A DNA stretch of 43,832 bases from Gammaproteobacteria bacterium (GCA_013372875.1 JABXIW010000001.1:1-43832); one strand, 5' to 3'; counted from the stretch's first letter, positions 17,539 through 27,747 are shown. Program-made: numbers and translations. Notes: generated from the sequence alone by a model not told the origin.

Positions 17539-19617
17539 TTATTCCTTGCCGTCTCGCCCAGCATCTTGCTTGGCTTCTTTATCCATGTACTCTTCAAAAC
17601 TTGGCGGTAATACTAGCGCCTCATCATAAGTTGGCATAACGTGCGCATCTTCATCAGGCATTAAGTTGATGCCATCCGCAAGTTGCTCCAACTGCTGGGC
17701 ACGCATATAGCTGTATTTAGCTGAGCTGACACGACGTAGTTCCGCATCATCTTTTAGCACTCGTGGGTGGATGAAGACCATTAAATTACGCTTTTCTTTG
17801 GTCGTTCCGCGTGATTTAAATAAGTTACCTAACAATGGCACATCACCTAATAATGGTACTTTTTGCTCACTTTCGTTAATGGTGTCATCGATCAAGCCAC
17901 CTAGCACCACCATGCCGCCATCAGGAACTAGCACTGAAGTTTTAACTTTACGCTTGTTGGTTACCACGTCTACTTGAGTCGCGCCTGCTAAAGACGAAAC
18001 CTCTTGCTCAATGTCTAAACGAACATGATTACCTTCGTTAATTTGCGGCTTAATTTTTAACGAAACACCAATGTCTTTTCGATCAACATTTTGAAACGGA
18101 TTTTGGTTGTTGTTTCCCAAAGTCGAGCCCGTAATAATTGGAATTTCTTGACCGGCGCTAAACTCTGCTTCGGTATTATCCAAAGTAGTAATGCTTGGAC
18201 GCGCTAACGTATTGGAATCAGTAACGCCTTCTAAAGCATTAATAAAGGCACCCCAACTCAGACCTGAACTTGAGGTTCTGGCAAGACCAATTCCGGCGCC
18301 AGATAAACCACCTAAAACTTCGGCTAAGCGTACACCACCATCTCCTGGGTTTCGAATAGTTTCAGTGCCCGTTATTCTCCCATCAACATCGCGAGTAAAG
18401 ACCTCTTCTTCCGTGCCCCTTGCCGCAATAACTCCACCAGCCACTTGACCAATTGAGCCAAAATTAATAATACCTGCGGGACGAGTACCATCACCTGAAG
18501 GGGAGAATAACCACTGAATACCTAGTTCACGCGCTTTACGATCGGAAATTTCCACAATAATCGCTTCTACATGCACTTGCTTACGGCGAATATCTAGATT
18601 TCTTACCACTGATTCAAATTCGCGCATCATATCTGGTGGCGCAGTCACGACTAAGGCATTGGTTTCTTCGTGTGATTGAATGCTGTATAAAGATCTTGAG
18701 CGCGCACCAGCCGCTGGCTGTCCACCTGTACCAGACTCTTCTTTTTGCTTGTATTCACCAATACCCGATAAAACTTCTTTAACTTCTTCAGCTTTAGCAT
18801 ATTTCAAGAAGATTGTTTTGGTATTACCGGTAGAATTTTGCTGACGATCCAAGCTAGCAATTAAAGCGCGTAAACGCACTCGTGCTTTATCGGTTGCGCT
18901 TAACAAGATAGTGTTCATGCGCTCGTCGGCAACAAACTTAGGCTCTTGATTTTGATTGACCTGCTGCTGACCGCCTGGAGTCTTGGTGATCGAATCCAAG
19001 ATGCGCACCACTTCCGTTGCCGAGGCATGCTGCAATGGAATCACTTCAATCTCTTCGTCATTAGCTTTATCGGTGCGCGCAATAATTTCTTTTAGGCGTT
19101 GTACGTTCGAAGCCGAATCATGCAGGATGATGGTATTAGTACCTTGTACCGCTAACATCTGCCCCGAAGTCGCTGAAACCATAGGACGTAAAACATTGAC
19201 TAACTGCTGTGCATTTACGTTATTCACTGGAATAACTTGAGTCACATAAGTATCACCCAATCGAGTCGGATTAGACGGATTAACAGGACCTGGCTCAGAA
19301 CGCGCTTTGGCTTCTTGAATGATTTTTACCGTATTTCGATCCACTTCAATAGCTTGGAAACCGTGAATCTTCAAAGTTGCCAAGAACATCCGATAAATAT
19401 CGTCTTTGCTGCTGTCTTGATTCGAAATAATGGTAATTTTCTTTTGTGAAACGCGCGGATCCACAATCATGTTTTTACCCGTGATCCTGGCAACCGTTTC
19501 CACCACTTCTCGAATATCCGCATCGCGTACATTTAGACGCTCGGCGTCCGCCGCAAAAGATGCAAGCAATAATCCTAAACTTGTTGCTGTGGTAATTAGT
19601 TTATGTTTTGTACTCAT
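17539..19617 (-). CDS. gspD: Type II secretion outer-membrane secretin GspD
   Basis: 692 residues. A signal peptide (about 1-25, ending in ADA) is followed by the N0 domain (RLNVRDADIREVVETVARITGKN), three KH-like N1-N3 domains (about 120-330, each with a TN-type-ILLSA or TNALVVTA strand), and the secretin barrel (about 340-610) ending in PLLGDVPLLGNLFKSR and LMVFIHPRVL. The C-terminal tail (about 620-692) may bind a pilotin, but no pilotin gene is in the window. It forms the exit pore of the secretion system and lies 36 bp after gspC. Confidence 0.96.
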   Translation of the reverse strand: MSTKHKLITTATSLGLLLASFAADAERLNVRDADIREVVETVARITGKNMIVDPRVSQKKITIISNQDSSKDDIYRMFLATLKIHGFQAIEVDRNTVKIIQEAKARSEPGPVNPSNPTRLGDTYVTQVIPVNNVNAQQLVNVLRPMVSATSGQMLAVQGTNTIILHDSASNVQRLKEIIARTDKANDEEIEVIPLQHASATEVVRILDSITKTPGGQQQVNQNQEPKFVADERMNTILLSATDKARVRLRALIASLDRQQNSTGNTKTIFLKYAKAEEVKEVLSGIGEYKQKEESGTGGQPAAGARSRSLYSIQSHEETNALVVTAPPDMMREFESVVRNLDIRRKQVHVEAIIVEISDRKARELGIQWLFSPSGDGTRPAGIINFGSIGQVAGGVIAARGTEEEVFTRDVDGRITGTETIRNPGDGGVRLAEVLGGLSGAGIGLARTSSSGLSWGAFINALEGVTDSNTLARPSITTLDNTEAEFSAGQEIPIITGSTLGNNNQNPFQNVDRKDIGVSLKIKPQINEGNHVRLDIEQEVSSLAGATQVDVVTNKRKVKTSVLVPDGGMVVLGGLIDDTINESEQKVPLLGDVPLLGNLFKSRGTTKEKRNLMVFIHPRVLKDDAELRRVSSAKYSYMRAQQLEQLADGINLMPDEDAHVMPTYDEALVLPPSFEEYMDKEAKQDAGRDGKE

Positions 19618-19653
19618 ACACTGCTCTCGTCGTGTGTTTTCTATCCTTAAAAA

Positions 19654-20625
19654 CTATTGAATTTTTAAATCTCGTGTATCGTTACGCGGCTGATCTTGTT
19701 GATTCGATTCTTGCTGCGCCCCCAAATTTAGTAACAAGGTAATGGGCTGACCATTACGCTCAATATTCACTTCTAATGTTTCTGCCGTTTGTAATTGTTC
19801 CAGCACGGTCCAATAGGCTTGATTACTTAATGCCTCACCATTAACCGATGTTACAACATCATTGCGGCGCAAACCTAAGCGGCTAAACATTCTTGGATCT
19901 TTGCCCGGCGCCACTTTAAAGCCAGAAACTTGGCCTGCATCATCGGTAACCATTTCAAAACGCGCTAAGTCAGCATAAGACTGCGGACTTTGACTCAACT
20001 TGTCACGAATATCCGCCAGGTCTTGAGTCAAACGCGAGTCACGACGCTTATCGATAGTTTTAGAATCGCTAGCGTTAGCTTCTGCTAATGGCTTCTTGGC
20101 TGAAGCGATAACCTGCTGATTGAGCTTCTCAAGTAGTGTCAAAGTTTCATTTTTAGCGCCATTTCGAATAATTACTCTTAATGGTTCGACTTTCTTTAAC
20201 TCGACTCGACTACCACCCACTCCGTCAATTCTATCGCCTACCCAATAGACCTTTTCTTTATTGCCGCCACTACGAATAATCGCACTGCTCAACTGGTCAT
20301 TAGAATCAACATAGACCCCTATCAATTTCAGGCTTAATCGCGTTTCACCACTGACTTCTTCCACCGGCTCTGCAGCACGATTAGCCTCACCAAATAAATG
20401 CATTTGAGCTATTTTATTGGCATTTACATTGCTTTTTGGAGAAGTTCTTGCGACTGGAGTATCAGCAATTATGACTTCACTGGGTTGGCTAAAACCAATC
20501 CAAAGCCACACCAGTTTAGCTAGAATAAATAACGCTAGCAGTAACAGTAACGCTGCGATAATTTTGGTAATAGCTGCTGCATTTTTTTGCCAAAAGGCAG
20601 CAAAATTTTGATTCAAGGTATTCAT
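19654..20625 (-). CDS. gspC: Type II secretion protein GspC (PDZ type)
   Basis: 323 residues. A membrane helix at about 18-38 is followed by the homology-region strand HLFGEANRA..LSLKLIGVY (about 75-110), which contacts GspD N0, and a C-terminal PDZ domain (about 235-310) with SRLGLRRNDVVTSVNGEAL. GspC bridges the inner platform and the secretin and may choose substrates. It is the first gene of the twelve-gene gspC-to-gspN operon, divergent from hslR across 243 bp containing two inverted repeats. Confidence 0.95.
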   Translation of the reverse strand: MNTLNQNFAAFWQKNAAAITKIIAALLLLLALFILAKLVWLWIGFSQPSEVIIADTPVARTSPKSNVNANKIAQMHLFGEANRAAEPVEEVSGETRLSLKLIGVYVDSNDQLSSAIIRSGGNKEKVYWVGDRIDGVGGSRVELKKVEPLRVIIRNGAKNETLTLLEKLNQQVIASAKKPLAEANASDSKTIDKRRDSRLTQDLADIRDKLSQSPQSYADLARFEMVTDDAGQVSGFKVAPGKDPRMFSRLGLRRNDVVTSVNGEALSNQAYWTVLEQLQTAETLEVNIERNGQPITLLLNLGAQQESNQQDQPRNDTRDLKIQ

Positions 20626-20713
20626 TAGTAATATTTATTGGTTAACTTCCTGTTCCTCGTTATGGCTTAATCATTCAACCCCATTTAAGCCTTACTCCCT
20701 AGATTTTTTGCAA

Positions 20714-20767
20714 GAGTTAAAGTTCATTAACTCAAACATTCACTATCAATTTGATTTATAATCAAAT
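20714..20767. repeat. Two short inverted repeats between gspC and hslR
   Basis: The first is GAGTTAA-N6-TTAACTC (20714-20733); the second is ATTTGAT-N5-ATCAAAT (20749-20767). The second contains TATAAT on the plus strand (20757-20762). Both lie in the 243-bp divergent region of gspC and hslR, so either could be a regulator site; nothing in the sequence names the regulator. Otherwise I see no gene in this region. Confidence 0.5.
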
Positions 20768-20868
20768 CTTCCCACGCAATTTAAAATAATGCAAGTCTAG
20801 GCTCTGTAAAGAAGATTATAGATTCGTCATAACCTAGTCAGTATTAGTCAAGCTCAGGAAAGCTCATT

Positions 20869-21246
20869 TTGGCAGAAGAATCGGTTCGCTTAGATAAATG
20901 GTTATGGGCAGCAAGGTTTTATAAGACACGCTCTTTAGCCAAAAAAGCCATAGATGGCGGTAAAGTACATTGCGACGGCGTCAAAGGTAAAGCCAATCGT
21001 CAAGTAACCATTGGTATGCAGATCCGCTTGATGCAAGGCCATCAGCAAAAAACCGTGGATGTAGTAGCGCTTTCTGAGCAACGTGGCCCAGCCAAAATTG
21101 CTCAAACCCTGTATCAAGAAACTGCTGAAAGCATTGCCAAACGTGAAGAATTACAGGTTCAGCGCCAGTCCATGCCCATGTCACATAGCAAACCCGACAA
21201 GAAGCAACGTCGCCAAATCCATAAATTCCTTCGCGAGCAAGAGTAA
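20869..21246 (+). CDS. hslR: Heat-shock protein 15 (ribosome-associated, S4 domain)
   Basis: 125 residues. The S4 RNA-binding domain opens with VRLDKWLWAARFYKTRSLAKKAI and continues DGGKVHCDGVKGKANRQV; the C-terminus is basic and helical (PDKKQRRQIHKFLREQE). Hsp15 binds stalled 50S subunits that carry a nascent chain and helps recycle them. The start is TTG at 20869, fixed by AGGA nine bases upstream and by the family N-terminus. It precedes hslO, as in E. coli. Confidence 0.95.
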   Translation: MAEESVRLDKWLWAARFYKTRSLAKKAIDGGKVHCDGVKGKANRQVTIGMQIRLMQGHQQKTVDVVALSEQRGPAKIAQTLYQETAESIAKREELQVQRQSMPMSHSKPDKKQRRQIHKFLREQE

Positions 21247-21300
21247 GTCTTATATAATTGCGCCATTATTGATGAAACAAGTTAATTAAGCGATTTTGTA

Positions 21301-22194
21301 ATGAGCGATCAAATTCAACGCTTTAGTTTTGCCCAGTTGCCCATTCGCGGCGAGATTGTCAGTTTAGACAAAAGTATCGATATCATTTGCGATCAGCACC
21401 AATACCCGCAAGAAGTACGCCATCTATTGGCTGAAGCGCTGGCGGCCTGCTGTTTGCTGGCGGATATTATCAAAATTGAAGGTCGGGTTGCGCTGCAATT
21501 GCAAAGTTCGTCCATTGTTAAACTGTTATTAGTCGAATGTAATCACCGAGGACATATTCGCGGCTTGTTGCATATCAATGAAGAACTTTCACACCTTATT
21601 AATGACCAAGCCTTTGATTTCAAACAATGGACTGCTAATGGTCAGTTAGCAATTACTATCGAGCCAGACAAGGGCCAGCGTTATCAGGGTGTTGTGCCAT
21701 TGGATAAAAATAGCCTTGCTGAATGCTTAGAAGACTATTTTAATCTTTCTGAACAATTGCCGACTCATATCAAAATTTTCGCTGATCACCACCGAGCCTT
21801 TGGTATTTTCGTGCAAACCTTGCCACAAGCAGCCGACTCCAGTATTGGTAACGAAGAAAGTCAGCAAGCCTTTGAGCACGTTACTGCTTTGACCGAAACC
21901 ATTAAGCCCGAAGAAGCCTTTGAGCTAAGTCACCAAGAATTACTCTATCGACTGTTTCACCAAGACGAAGTCAGCATTTACCCTGAGAAAAAACTGCAAT
22001 TCCAATGCAGCTGTTCACGCGAACGTAATATGGCCGCGCTAACCACGCTCGACCCAGCAGAATTAATGGGACTCATTGCCGAGCAAGGCGAAATCGAAAT
22101 GGTTTGTGACTTTTGCAGCAATAAAGAAATCTTCGACCGTCAGCAGATCATGGACTTACTAACCGCAGAAGCGGATACAAGAAATATTAATTGA
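21301..22194 (+). CDS. hslO: Redox-regulated holdase chaperone Hsp33
   Basis: 297 residues, standard length. The C-terminal redox switch has a CxC pair (CSC in FQCSCSRERN) and a CxxC pair (CDFC), which bind zinc when reduced. The body has IRGEIV, LLHINEELSHLI and the QVLYR-like SHQELLYRLFHQDEV stretch. Oxidation activates it to hold unfolding proteins. It follows hslR by 54 bp, in which a TATAAT (21253-21258) could give it a promoter of its own, although no good -35 is visible. Confidence 0.96.
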   Translation: MSDQIQRFSFAQLPIRGEIVSLDKSIDIICDQHQYPQEVRHLLAEALAACCLLADIIKIEGRVALQLQSSSIVKLLLVECNHRGHIRGLLHINEELSHLINDQAFDFKQWTANGQLAITIEPDKGQRYQGVVPLDKNSLAECLEDYFNLSEQLPTHIKIFADHHRAFGIFVQTLPQAADSSIGNEESQQAFEHVTALTETIKPEEAFELSHQELLYRLFHQDEVSIYPEKKLQFQCSCSRERNMAALTTLDPAELMGLIAEQGEIEMVCDFCSNKEIFDRQQIMDLLTAEADTRNIN

Positions 22195-22275
22195 AGTTCC
22201 AAAATAGTTAATAAAGTATCCCGCACCGAGGATGCTCCTCTAAACAAATATACTAACTACTAATAAGGAAAAAAC

Positions 22276-23142
22276 ATGAAAAAAATATTACTTTTATTAA
22301 GTCTAATAGCAAGCCCTGCGTACTCTGAAAACATCCAATTTTACTTCTCAGAAACCACAGTAGTTAAAGGTGAACAAGCTACTATAAACTGGCGTTCAAA
22401 CGTTGGTAATCCGCTCTATATTTCTTGTTTTGTATCAGGTATACCTGGTTTAACAAGTAGTGTTGGTGCAGCTGGCAATTTTACCTTTACCGCTCAGGGC
22501 TCAATAACAGCTAGTATTCAATGTATGGATCAATTTTCTTTAATCGGTTTTAACAATGCAAGCCTTGACGTCATCAATAATCCTAAGCCAATTGTTGAAG
22601 TCGACTTTCCTCAAGAGGTAATTGTTGAGCATAAACTTTATGATCTTAAAATTACCACACAACACGCAAACACTTGTCAGTTAAGGCTTTCCGAGCAATT
22701 TAACTTCTTTGAAATTGGCACCTCATTTGAGGATCAAGTAATCTATGACAAAGGGGTTCATACTCAGACAGTGAAATGTCAAGGCACTGGGGGTGAAACT
22801 ATCGTAGAGCGTGAAGTCAGAGTTGGTTACCTCGACACAGACGACACTCCTGTGATTCATTATTTCTACAATAGCGATCTAAGTCTTAACACAGGAGCAA
22901 CTCACCTTATTTGGGCAACATCTAAAGCACAGAGTTGTAAATTGAAATCAGGTAACGTAACTGATGATGTGCATATTACATCTCTTGCATATTCGAATGA
23001 TGGTTATAGAGTGTTTATACCTGTTGGCGGTAAATCGTTCACACTTACCTGTTATAACAATGGTTTATCGGCTAAAAAAGACCTATTTATCCCAAGAGCT
23101 AGTTCCGGCGGAATAGGTGGTGGTGGAGTAATTATTCGTTAA
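22276..23142 (+). CDS. Secreted protein with three Ig-like, cysteine-paired repeats (unknown function)
   Basis: 288 residues. A signal peptide (about 1-17, ending PAYS) is followed by three modules of about 75-90 residues, each with one early and one late Cys: 51/83, 134/168, 221/259. The modules share a pattern like [13 protein letters not shown] ... FTLTCYNNG, known from Ig-like/PKD-like repeats of secreted proteobacterial proteins. The tail is Gly-rich (SSGGIGGGG) and ends VIIR. AAGGA lies eight bases before the ATG. It sits between hslO and envZ, where E. coli has yhgE and pckA. A T2SS substrate is possible, but that is inference only. Confidence 0.75.
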   Translation: MKKILLLLSLIASPAYSENIQFYFSETTVVKGEQATINWRSNVGNPLYISCFVSGIPGLTSSVGAAGNFTFTAQGSITASIQCMDQFSLIGFNNASLDVINNPKPIVEVDFPQEVIVEHKLYDLKITTQHANTCQLRLSEQFNFFEIGTSFEDQVIYDKGVHTQTVKCQGTGGETIVEREVRVGYLDTDDTPVIHYFYNSDLSLNTGATHLIWATSKAQSCKLKSGNVTDDVHITSLAYSNDGYRVFIPVGGKSFTLTCYNNGLSAKKDLFIPRASSGGIGGGGVIIR

Positions 23143-24434
23143 TTGTTCCTTGGTAGTTCAAGCCTTGCCTCAAGGCCCCCTTGAGGCAAGTTAATCAAGG
23201 TAACCTTGCCTTTATGCATTTCAGCAATTCGGCGAACAATGGCCAAGCCAAGTCCTGAACCACCACCTGAGCGGGCGGTATTGCCGCGCGAGAAAGGTTG
23301 GAATAGACGTTCGATTTCTTTTTCGTCAATGCCTGAGCCTTGATCAAGCACCGATATTCGAATTTTATCGCCATAAAGGCCAGTCACAACATGCAGCGGC
23401 GCACCCGCGTATTTAAGGCCATTTTGGATTAAATTGGTGATCAGGCGTTTCATGGCCAATGGCTTATAGGCAACCAATGGCATTTCGCCCAACTCGAAAC
23501 TGATGTCTTCTTCTTTTAAACGATTGGCAAGCACGCACTCTTCGACCAGGGCATTTAAATTGCCGCTTTTGGCTCGCTCGTCACGGCCATCACGGACGAA
23601 GGATATGAACTGATTGATAATCTGATCCATATCTTCAGTATCGCGAATAATACCTTCTTTAGTTTCCGCTTCGGCGTCGCTCATAAATTCTGTAGCCAGT
23701 CGAATGCGGGTCAATGGCGTTCTCAAATCGTGGGAAACACCCGCCAATAAGAGTGTTCTGTCTTCTTCTAGCTGCTGTACGTTGCGCGCCATCTGGTTAA
23801 AAGCACGGGTTACGGTAACCATTTCTTCTAGGCCACGCTCCTGCAACTGACCTGGGTTATCACCACGGCCAATTTCACGCGCAGCGAATTCGAGCCGTCT
23901 TAATGGCCTTGAGATTTGGCGGGTAAAGATCCAGCCACCCAATAAACTCAAAAGCAAAATAGCTGAAAAATAAACCAGCGGCGGATGGATATTAAAGCCT
24001 TCGAATGGCTCCATCGCCACTCGGATCCAAATATTGGAATGGCGCGGCGACTTGATCCAATAATAGATTTTATCGGACTCCTCGACCCGCATTTCAGTGC
24101 GCTCTACCGGCACATTTAAATAGCTGGCTAGGTTTTCCGTTAACACTTGATAAGGCTGTGCTTCCCTTAACGCTTTCGGTTCACCATTACGGGTGGACAC
24201 CAACTCCATGTTTTGGCTATCCATGATTTCTTGGCGCACTTCTTGCGGGAAATCTTTGTGCTGTACATAAATAGCGGTATTCACATCCGATGCTAACAAC
24301 TGCACCAGCTGTTTCATGGAAGGATTAGTGACGTACCAAGAAATGGTAAAGTAGGACACCAATTGGTTGATTACCAACAAGAATCCTACTAATAGCGCAA
24401 TGCGGCCAAAGGCCGTTTTAGGTAGCAAGCCCAT
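23139..24434 (-). CDS. envZ: Osmosensor histidine kinase EnvZ
   Basis: 431 residues. Two membrane helices (about 12-35 and 155-172) enclose a periplasmic sensor loop; a HAMP domain (about 173-225) leads to the dimerisation domain with phospho-acceptor His235 in [16 protein letters not shown] and the ATPase with [16 protein letters not shown] and GSGLGLAIV. The cognate regulator ompR lies 8 bp upstream on the same strand. The 3' end contains a long hairpin (23164-23190), and the stop overlaps the stop of the convergent Ig-like gene by 4 bp. Confidence 0.95.
   Translation of the reverse strand: MGLLPKTAFGRIALLVGFLLVINQLVSYFTISWYVTNPSMKQLVQLLASDVNTAIYVQHKDFPQEVRQEIMDSQNMELVSTRNGEPKALREAQPYQVLTENLASYLNVPVERTEMRVEESDKIYYWIKSPRHSNIWIRVAMEPFEGFNIHPPLVYFSAILLLSLLGGWIFTRQISRPLRRLEFAAREIGRGDNPGQLQERGLEEMVTVTRAFNQMARNVQQLEEDRTLLLAGVSHDLRTPLTRIRLATEFMSDAEAETKEGIIRDTEDMDQIINQFISFVRDGRDERAKSGNLNALVEECVLANRLKEEDISFELGEMPLVAYKPLAMKRLITNLIQNGLKYAGAPLHVVTGLYGDKIRISVLDQGSGIDEKEIERLFQPFSRGNTARSGGGSGLGLAIVRRIAEMHKGKVTLINLPQGGLEARLELPRNN
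23164..23190. repeat. Perfect 12-bp hairpin in the 3' end of envZ, just after the Ig-like gene
   Basis: CTTGCCTCAAGG (23164-23175) and its perfect complement CCTTGAGGCAAG (23179-23190) flank a 3-nt loop. It is 21 bp beyond the stop of the plus-strand gene that ends at 23142 and encodes residues of the EnvZ C-terminus on the minus strand. There is no T-run on either side, so it may stop or protect transcripts rather than act as a classic terminator. Confidence 0.6.
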
Positions 24435-24442
24435 ACGTTTGC

Positions 24443-25168
24443 TTAGCCAGCAGCTCCACCGTCAGGCACAAAGACATAACCTACGCCCCAAACCGTTTGA
24501 ATATAACGAGGCTGTGCAGGGTCTTCTTCAATCAAACGGCGCAAACGAGACACTTGCACGTCAATTGAGCGTTCTAATGCGGAATAATCGCGTCCACGCG
24601 CCAAATTCATTAATTTGTCACGAGAAAGTGGCTGGCGTGAATGCTCAACTAACGATTTTAATACAGCAAATTCGCCACTGGTCAGAGAAATTGATTTACC
24701 ATCGTCCGTCATCTCACGAGTAGCCAGATTCAAAGTAAAACGACCAAACGAAATAATCGTTTCTGAATTACTTGGCGCGCCAGGAATATGCTTGGCCTGA
24801 CGGCGAAGCACCGCACGAATTCTCGCTAGCAATTCACGCGGATTAAACGGTTTGGCCAAATAATCATCCGCGCCGACTTCCAAGCCAACGATGCGATCCA
24901 CTTCGTCACCTTTTGCGGTCAACATAATAATAGGAATGGGATTGTTATCAGCTCGTAGGCGGCGACAAATCGAAAGACCATCTTCCCCAGGCAGCATCAA
25001 ATCCAACACCATCAAATGGTAATTCTCACGCTCTAAGAATCGATCCATCTGTTCTGCGTTTTCTACCGTACGCACGATGAAATCTTGCTCTTTTAAATAG
25101 CGTTCCAAAAGACTGCGCAAACGCACATCGTCGTCAACCACTAGGATTTTTGGGGTTTCTTCGGTCAT
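24443..25168 (-). CDS. ompR: Response regulator OmpR
   Basis: 241 residues. The receiver domain has the acidic pocket D12-D14, phospho-acceptor Asp56 ([12 protein letters not shown]) and Lys106 in AKPF. The winged-helix DNA-binding domain (about 135-236) has [25 protein letters not shown] and ends [17 protein letters not shown], diagnostic of OmpR itself. It is upstream of and likely cotranscribed with envZ. The shared upstream region (25169-25387) with tex contains an inverted repeat. In E. coli this pair controls porin genes in response to osmolarity. Confidence 0.96.
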   Translation of the reverse strand: MTEETPKILVVDDDVRLRSLLERYLKEQDFIVRTVENAEQMDRFLERENYHLMVLDLMLPGEDGLSICRRLRADNNPIPIIMLTAKGDEVDRIVGLEVGADDYLAKPFNPRELLARIRAVLRRQAKHIPGAPSNSETIISFGRFTLNLATREMTDDGKSISLTSGEFAVLKSLVEHSRQPLSRDKLMNLARGRDYSALERSIDVQVSRLRRLIEEDPAQPRYIQTVWGVGYVFVPDGGAAG

Positions 25169-25281
25169 ATTTCATCCTTCTACTGATTATGATAGTTGCC
25201 GCCATAGAATGGCTTTTGCTAGCTTTGGGCTGCTATTTGCATAAAGCCATTGGGGTTAATCGCACGCAACTAATTGTTATT

Positions 25282-25329
25282 AAAAGAGGTCTTTCTGAGC
25301 AAATCTACCTTTTTTACGTGACCTCTTTT
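25282..25329. repeat. Inverted repeat between ompR and tex
   Basis: Perfect 10-bp arms AAAAGAGGTC (25282-25291) and GACCTCTTTT (25320-25329) separated by 28 nt. A second run ACCTTTTTT (25307-25315) can also pair with the left arm, giving two exclusive hairpins. A TATACT (25347-25352) that could serve tex lies 17 bp past the right arm. It may be a regulator site or a leader structure; nothing more is visible in this 219-bp gap. Confidence 0.45.
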
Positions 25330-25387
25330 CAAATTCACACAGCTACTATACTATGCCGCTTTATTTTTCCCAATAATCCATTACAAG

Positions 25388-27709
25388 ATGTTACAAATTA
25401 ATCAACAGATCGCTACAGAACTCAAGGTTAGCACAAGCCAGGTAGATGCCGCCGTTAAGTTACTGGATGAAGGCTCGACAGTACCTTTTATTGCCCGCTA
25501 CCGAAAAGAAGTCACTGGTGCACTTGATGATGCCCAGTTGCGGGATTTAGAACAGCGACTAGGCTATTTGCGCGAATTAGAAGATCGTCGTAGCAGTATC
25601 TTAAAAAGTGTGGAAGAACAAGAAAAATTAACTCCTGAGCTAGCAGCGTCAATTAAGGCAGCCGCAACCAAAAGCGAATTAGAAGATTTATACCTTCCTT
25701 ACAAACCGAAAAGACGCACCAAAGCCCAAATTGCCAAAGAAGCTGGGTTAGAACCATTAGCCATGAGTTTATGGCAAGATCCCAGTCTTGAGCCTGAGAC
25801 TGAAGCCAATAAATTTCTAAACGAAGAACACAAGATTATCAGCAGCAAAGATGCGCTCGATGGTGCTAAGCAAATCTTAATGGAACTATTTGCGGAAAAT
25901 GCTGAACTTATTAAAACCCTTCGTGATTATTTATGGCGCAACGCTTATTTAAAAGCAACAGTGATGCCAGGCAAAGAAAGAGAAGGTATTAAATTTGCCG
26001 ACTACTTTGACCATCATGAAAAATTTCAAACGATCCCATCTCACCGTACTTTGGCTTTATTACGCGGCCGTAACGAGTCGTTTTTAAGTCTACAAATGGT
26101 ATCTAATTTAGAGCTCATAAAGGACGACTCAGCTTACGATCCTTGTTTGGGAATGATCGCAGAACAGTTTGCAATCAGTGACCAAAAACGTCCTGCTGAT
26201 TCTTGGTTACAGCAAGTAGTCTTATGGACCTGGAAAATTAAGCTTCACCTGTATTTAGAAACGGAATTAATGAGCAAAATTCGTGAAGAAGCTGAAACTG
26301 AAGCGATTCGCATTTTTGCCAAAAATTTAAACGATCTCTTGATGGCTGCTCCTGCGGGCGCCAAAGTTACTATGGGTATTGACCCTGGCTTACGCACCGG
26401 CTGTAAAGCAGTTATTGTTGATGAGACCGGTAAACTCTTAACTCACAGCACCATTTTCCCACATGCACCGCAGAACCAATGGGACCAATCATTGCGTAAA
26501 TTGCAAACCATGTGTCAGATGCACAAAGTAGAGTTAATCAGTATTGGTAATGGCACCGCTTCTCGCGAGACCGATAAGTTAGTAGCGGAGTTAATGAAAT
26601 TATCGCCCGAATTAAAAATGCAAAAAATCATGGTTAGCGAAGCTGGCGCATCGGTTTATTCGGCCTCGGCTTTGGCTTCTCAAGAGTTTCCGGATTTAGA
26701 TGTCAGTTACCGTGGCTCTGTGTCCATTGCTCGTCGGTTACAAGATCCGCTTCCTGAGTTAGTCAAAATCGATCCCAAGTCGATTGGTGTTGGCCAATAT
26801 CAGCACGACGTCAGCCAAAGCCAACTGGCCAAAAGCCTAGATGGCGTGGTTGAAGACTGTGTGAATGCCGTTGGCGTAGATCTAAATATGGCTTCTGTGC
26901 CATTGCTCACCCGCGTATCGGGCTTATCCAAAACCATTGCGCAAAATATCGTCAATTGGCGTAACCAACACGGTCGCTTTGAGTCGCGCGAACAGTTGCT
27001 TGAAGTGGAGCGAATGGGTCCAAAAACTTATGAGCAAGCAGCAGGCTTCTTGCGCATTACCGATGGCGCCAATGCGCTGGATGCATCTGCAGTACACCCT
27101 GAATCTTATCCTTTGGTTGAGAAAATCATGGGCGATCTAGCGCTTCAGGATTTTTCTCAACTGCTAGGCAATGCTGAAAAACTTAAAGCTATCAATGCTG
27201 ATCACTATATTGATGAGCAGTTTGGTTTACACACAGTTAATGACATTTTAAAAGAACTCGATAAACCAGGTCGCGATCCGCGCCCAGAGTTTAAAATGGT
27301 GCGCTATAAAGATGGAGTAGAGACTTTAAATGACTTGAAGCCCAATATGGAACTGGAAGGCGTGATCACCAACGTAACCGCCTTTGGTGCTTTTGTGGAC
27401 ATCGGTGTGCATCAAGATGGTTTGGTACACCTTTCCAATATGGCCAATGAGTTCATCAAAGATCCTGCTGACATCGTCAAAGCTGGTGATATTGTGCGCG
27501 TTTGGGTGCTGGATGTGGATATTCAAAGAAAGCGCATTGGTCTTTCGATGACAGGTCCACAAACATCAGGCGCGAATACAAAAGCCAAGACTCATGCTAA
27601 CAATAATGCTACCCGCAAACAGCACAACCATAGCAACAAGCCGAAACGTCAATCGCAGCCACAAGGTGCTTTTGCCAATGCCTTGGCTGATGCTTTGAAA
27701 AAGAATTAA
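25388..27709 (+). CDS. tex: Transcription accessory protein Tex
   Basis: 773 residues, standard length. The N-terminal helical domain ([39 protein letters not shown] opening), the YqgF/RNase H-like domain around residues 330-450 ([29 protein letters not shown]), helix-hairpin-helix segments near 500-560 ([26 protein letters not shown]) and the S1 domain near 650-725 ([24 protein letters not shown]) are all visible. It ends in a basic, Asn/Gln-rich tail of about 50 residues. Tex is an RNA-binding factor acting at RNA polymerase. In E. coli it is near ompR-envZ with greB between; greB is absent here. Confidence 0.96.
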   Translation: MLQINQQIATELKVSTSQVDAAVKLLDEGSTVPFIARYRKEVTGALDDAQLRDLEQRLGYLRELEDRRSSILKSVEEQEKLTPELAASIKAAATKSELEDLYLPYKPKRRTKAQIAKEAGLEPLAMSLWQDPSLEPETEANKFLNEEHKIISSKDALDGAKQILMELFAENAELIKTLRDYLWRNAYLKATVMPGKEREGIKFADYFDHHEKFQTIPSHRTLALLRGRNESFLSLQMVSNLELIKDDSAYDPCLGMIAEQFAISDQKRPADSWLQQVVLWTWKIKLHLYLETELMSKIREEAETEAIRIFAKNLNDLLMAAPAGAKVTMGIDPGLRTGCKAVIVDETGKLLTHSTIFPHAPQNQWDQSLRKLQTMCQMHKVELISIGNGTASRETDKLVAELMKLSPELKMQKIMVSEAGASVYSASALASQEFPDLDVSYRGSVSIARRLQDPLPELVKIDPKSIGVGQYQHDVSQSQLAKSLDGVVEDCVNAVGVDLNMASVPLLTRVSGLSKTIAQNIVNWRNQHGRFESREQLLEVERMGPKTYEQAAGFLRITDGANALDASAVHPESYPLVEKIMGDLALQDFSQLLGNAEKLKAINADHYIDEQFGLHTVNDILKELDKPGRDPRPEFKMVRYKDGVETLNDLKPNMELEGVITNVTAFGAFVDIGVHQDGLVHLSNMANEFIKDPADIVKAGDIVRVWVLDVDIQRKRIGLSMTGPQTSGANTKAKTHANNNATRKQHNHSNKPKRQSQPQGAFANALADALKKN

Positions 27710-27747
27710 TGGTCTGAGTTGTTGTAAATTGATTAGTTTTTAGCCGC

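Noticed and set aside
20679..20686. CCCCATTT as a sigma-32 -10 box for hslR-hslO
   Set aside because: No TTGAAA-like -35 stands 11-16 bp upstream, and it is 180 bp from the start, so support is too weak despite the known heat-shock control of these genes in E. coli.
25150..25401. Plus-strand frame of 83 codons covering the ompR-tex gap
   Set aside because: It begins inside ompR and ends inside tex, has no good ribosome site, and its hydrophobic start comes from A+T-rich promoter DNA.
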